Source: Spirochaetota bacterium
GTDB taxonomy: Bacteria; Spirochaetota; Spirochaetia; Treponematales; Treponemataceae
Reading direction: 5' to 3'
NCBI GenBank assembly: GCA_023393015.1
Contig: JAEWMY010000014.1
Coordinates: 1 to 62,709 of the forward strand
DNA length: 62,709 nt
Positions 61,277 to 62,709 of the stretch are shown here, in pieces. Under the pieces are notes generated by a model that worked only from the letters and a program-made list of their open reading frames with translations, was not told the origin of the DNA and did no database searches. How positions within the stretch are numbered: the stretch's first letter is position 1; each line of letters begins with the position of its first letter. A program made the position numbers and the translations under genes.

Positions 61277-61897
61277 TCAGTCTTCTGAATCGTCCTGGTC
61301 GCCAGAGTCGTCTTCCTCGGCGAGGTCGTTGTCGACGAAGTCCTCGTCGTCGTCGTCGATGGCCGGCTGAGGTCCTTTCGTCGGCGTCGGAGTCTCCATC
61401 CCCAGGGGTTCGAGATGCGTATGGATCAACGCCTCTACCTCGCTTCGCGGAAGGTCGAGGGCGAAAGTAATCTCGTCTTCGAGCAGTTTACGGGCGGAAT
61501 CGTACAGCTTGCGCTCGAGGATCGGCAGTTCCTTCACCTTGCTGCGGTGATACAGGGAGCGGACGATGGTGGCGATGTCGATCACGCTGCCTTTTTTAAG
61601 GAGATCAAGGTTGATCTGGTACCGGAGTTTCCAGTCCGACGGGATCGGCTCGAACTCCTGCGAGATCAGCTCGAGGGCCTTCTTGGCCTCGTCCTTCGAG
61701 ACGATCGCCCTGATGCCAAGTTCCTCGGCCTTTGCCACGGGAACCATGACGGTCATGTCAGAAACCTCGAGGTAGATGACGTAGTAAAGCACCATCTCCT
61801 CTTTGAACGGTTTTTGCTTGATTTCCAGGATCTTGCCCACGCCCTGGCTGGGGTAGACGATCTTTTGGTTCACCTTGAACGCGGTTGAATGCCTCAT
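61277..61897 (-). CDS. carD: CarD-family transcriptional regulator
   Basis: This 206-residue protein should bind RNA polymerase beta and stabilise open promoter complexes. The Tudor-like RNAP-interaction domain (FKVNQKIVYPSQGVGKILEIK and YYVIYLEVSDMTVMVPV, about residues 6-55) is followed by a helical DNA-binding domain (about 65-150) and an extended Asp/Glu-rich tail of about 30 residues. The ATG at 61897 was chosen because the upstream in-frame ATG at 61915 lies inside the promoter. A strong promoter (61906-61934) reads straight onto it, so it seems leaderless. First gene of the ispD-ispF operon. Confidence 0.94.
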   Translation of the reverse strand: MRHSTAFKVNQKIVYPSQGVGKILEIKQKPFKEEMVLYYVIYLEVSDMTVMVPVAKAEELGIRAIVSKDEAKKALELISQEFEPIPSDWKLRYQINLDLLKKGSVIDIATIVRSLYHRSKVKELPILERKLYDSARKLLEDEITFALDLPRSEVEALIHTHLEPLGMETPTPTKGPQPAIDDDDEDFVDNDLAEEDDSGDQDDSED

Positions 61898-61905
61898 AAC
61901 GGGCG

Positions 61906-61934
61906 ATTGTAGCATAAAGCAAGGGTCTGGTCAA
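61906..61934 (-). promoter_or_regulatory. Strong, near-leaderless promoter of carD-ispD-ispF
   Basis: On the minus strand TTGACC (61929-61934), a 17-bp spacer and TACAAT (61906-61911) are followed by 8 bp and the carD ATG. Leader length would be at most about 3 bases, with no Shine-Dalgarno. Confidence 0.65.
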
Positions 61935-61992
61935 AGCCCGTTTCCCGCGCCACGAAAGAGGGCCCCCTCCCTCGCCCGTTTCGCGCGCGTTC

Positions 61993-62709
61993 TTATTTCG
62001 CCGAGGCAACCCCGGGAAGCGGTTTTTTGGGCCCGAAGCGGATGAACTTGAACGGATGAATGTCGAGGGCGTTCGAGTACCACCCTTCGAGACCGTTTGT
62101 GTCGATGACGTTCAAGGCGGGGTTGTGGGCGACCGGGGCGATCAATCCCTGCTCGAGCAACAGCGTTTCGGCCTTCGCGAGCCGGTCGTACCGTTCCTTC
62201 TTGTCCCGGGCGTTCGAGGCGTCGAGTATCAGTCGCTCGAATTCCGGGCTGTTCCATCCCGAGTCGTTGAGGGTCGATCCGGGTCGGAACATCTCGAGGA
62301 AGGAGAGGGGGTCGGCGAAATCGCCTATCCAGGTGGTAATCCCGACGGCGTAGGTATCCTCTCGGAGCGTCGGGTAATACCCGTCGTAAGGTATGGCGCG
62401 CACGACGACCGACAAACCGAGTCCGGTCCATGCCGTCTCGAGTATCCCGGCGATCTTGGCAAAGGCCGCGCCGTCAGGCACGCGAATCTCGAGCACGGGC
62501 AGGGCGGACGGGTTGTCGACGCCCGCCTCGGCGAGCAGTTTTTTCGCCTTGTCGACATCCTGCTCCGTAAGTCCCGGAAGTTCGGGGTAACCGGAAATGG
62601 GAAACACGAGCGTCTTCGCCGGGATGACGTAGTCCGCGCGGAGTTCCTTCCAGGGAACGGCCGCGAGCAGCGCGTTTCTCACGCGCGCGTCCGCCCAGGG
62701 ACCCCAGGT
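61993..62709 (-). CDS. Oligopeptide ABC transporter substrate-binding protein (family 5), partial
   Basis: This is the C-terminal 238 residues of an OppA/SBP_bac_5 protein; the reading frame stays open to the right edge, so the N-terminus lies outside the window. Characteristic stretches are DARVRNALLAAVPWKEL, DKAKKLLAEAGVDNP, YAVGITTWIGDFADPLSFLEMF and WNSPEFERLI, ending with a hydrophobic/basic tail. It should deliver peptides to an inner-membrane permease encoded elsewhere. The 95 bp to carD hold the carD promoter and no evident terminator. Confidence 0.92.
   Translation of the reverse strand, partial: TWGPWADARVRNALLAAVPWKELRADYVIPAKTLVFPISGYPELPGLTEQDVDKAKKLLAEAGVDNPSALPVLEIRVPDGAAFAKIAGILETAWTGLGLSVVVRAIPYDGYYPTLREDTYAVGITTWIGDFADPLSFLEMFRPGSTLNDSGWNSPEFERLILDASNARDKKERYDRLAKAETLLLEQGLIAPVAHNPALNVIDTNGLEGWYSNALDIHPFKFIRFGPKKPLPGVASAK

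Noticed and set aside
61898..61915. An upstream in-frame ATG (61915) for carD
   Set aside because: It lies inside the -35/-10 region of the carD promoter and would not be transcribed. The protein from 61897 matches the family start.

Overview
The window is GC-rich bacterial chromosome, densely packed with genes on both strands. It carries one tRNA gene and has no gene-free gap longer than about 260 bases. I see no phage, insertion sequence, plasmid or CRISPR signature. The gene content suggests a spirochaete of the Treponema group. The clues are a type III glutamine synthetase, a CarD-IspD-IspF operon, HPr kinase with HPr beside rpoN, many lipoprotein-type signal peptides, TPR proteins, and a very long membrane-anchored coiled-coil protein of a kind common in spirochaetes. 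This placement is inferred from protein character, because no rRNA is present.

Layout. Bases 1-18100 are mainly nitrogen assimilation and uptake: an amino-acid ABC ATPase and permease (minus) diverge from gltBD, and glnN lies 8 kb further on. Between them are a lipoprotein substrate-binding protein, a large orphan lipoprotein, a GH10 xylanase, a YkgJ-type cysteine-cluster protein, a uracil permease and a GH18 protein. Bases 18100-21220 hold a DUF2721 membrane protein diverging from an ArsR/SmtB regulator and zinc-type P-ATPase pair, then tRNA-Leu(CAA). Bases 21220-26160 (minus) hold a DUF1015 protein, then a PAS membrane sensor, a PilZ protein, a small unknown and a GH30 hydrolase in tight succession. 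Bases 26250-31620 (plus) are rpoN, hpf, hprK, ptsH, a kinase-less HAMP sensor and holA.

Bases 31620-44230 contain an outer-membrane protein, uvrC, a LamG/FN3 secreted protein, a 993-residue TPR protein, an M24 peptidase, a GPH-type transporter and murJ. Bases 44300-56870 (plus) start with a giant double acyl-CoA dehydratase activase and a papain-like exported protein. An apparent envelope energy-transduction operon follows (TPR protein, predicted barrel, ExbB, ExbD, TonB-like protein), then a HAD phosphatase. Bases 56900-62709 hold the 1059-residue coiled-coil protein, the convergent carD-ispD-ispF operon and the C-terminal part of an oligopeptide-binding protein cut by the window edge.

Two regulatory patterns stand out. 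First, GCATAA palindromes recur upstream of gltB and glnN with helical phasing, which suggests a shared nitrogen operator. Second, many genes (arsR, hprK, carD, the DUF1015 gene, the PAS gene, the activase gene and others) have a sigma-70-like -10 hexamer only 5-9 bases before the start codon and no Shine-Dalgarno, which suggests widespread leaderless transcription.
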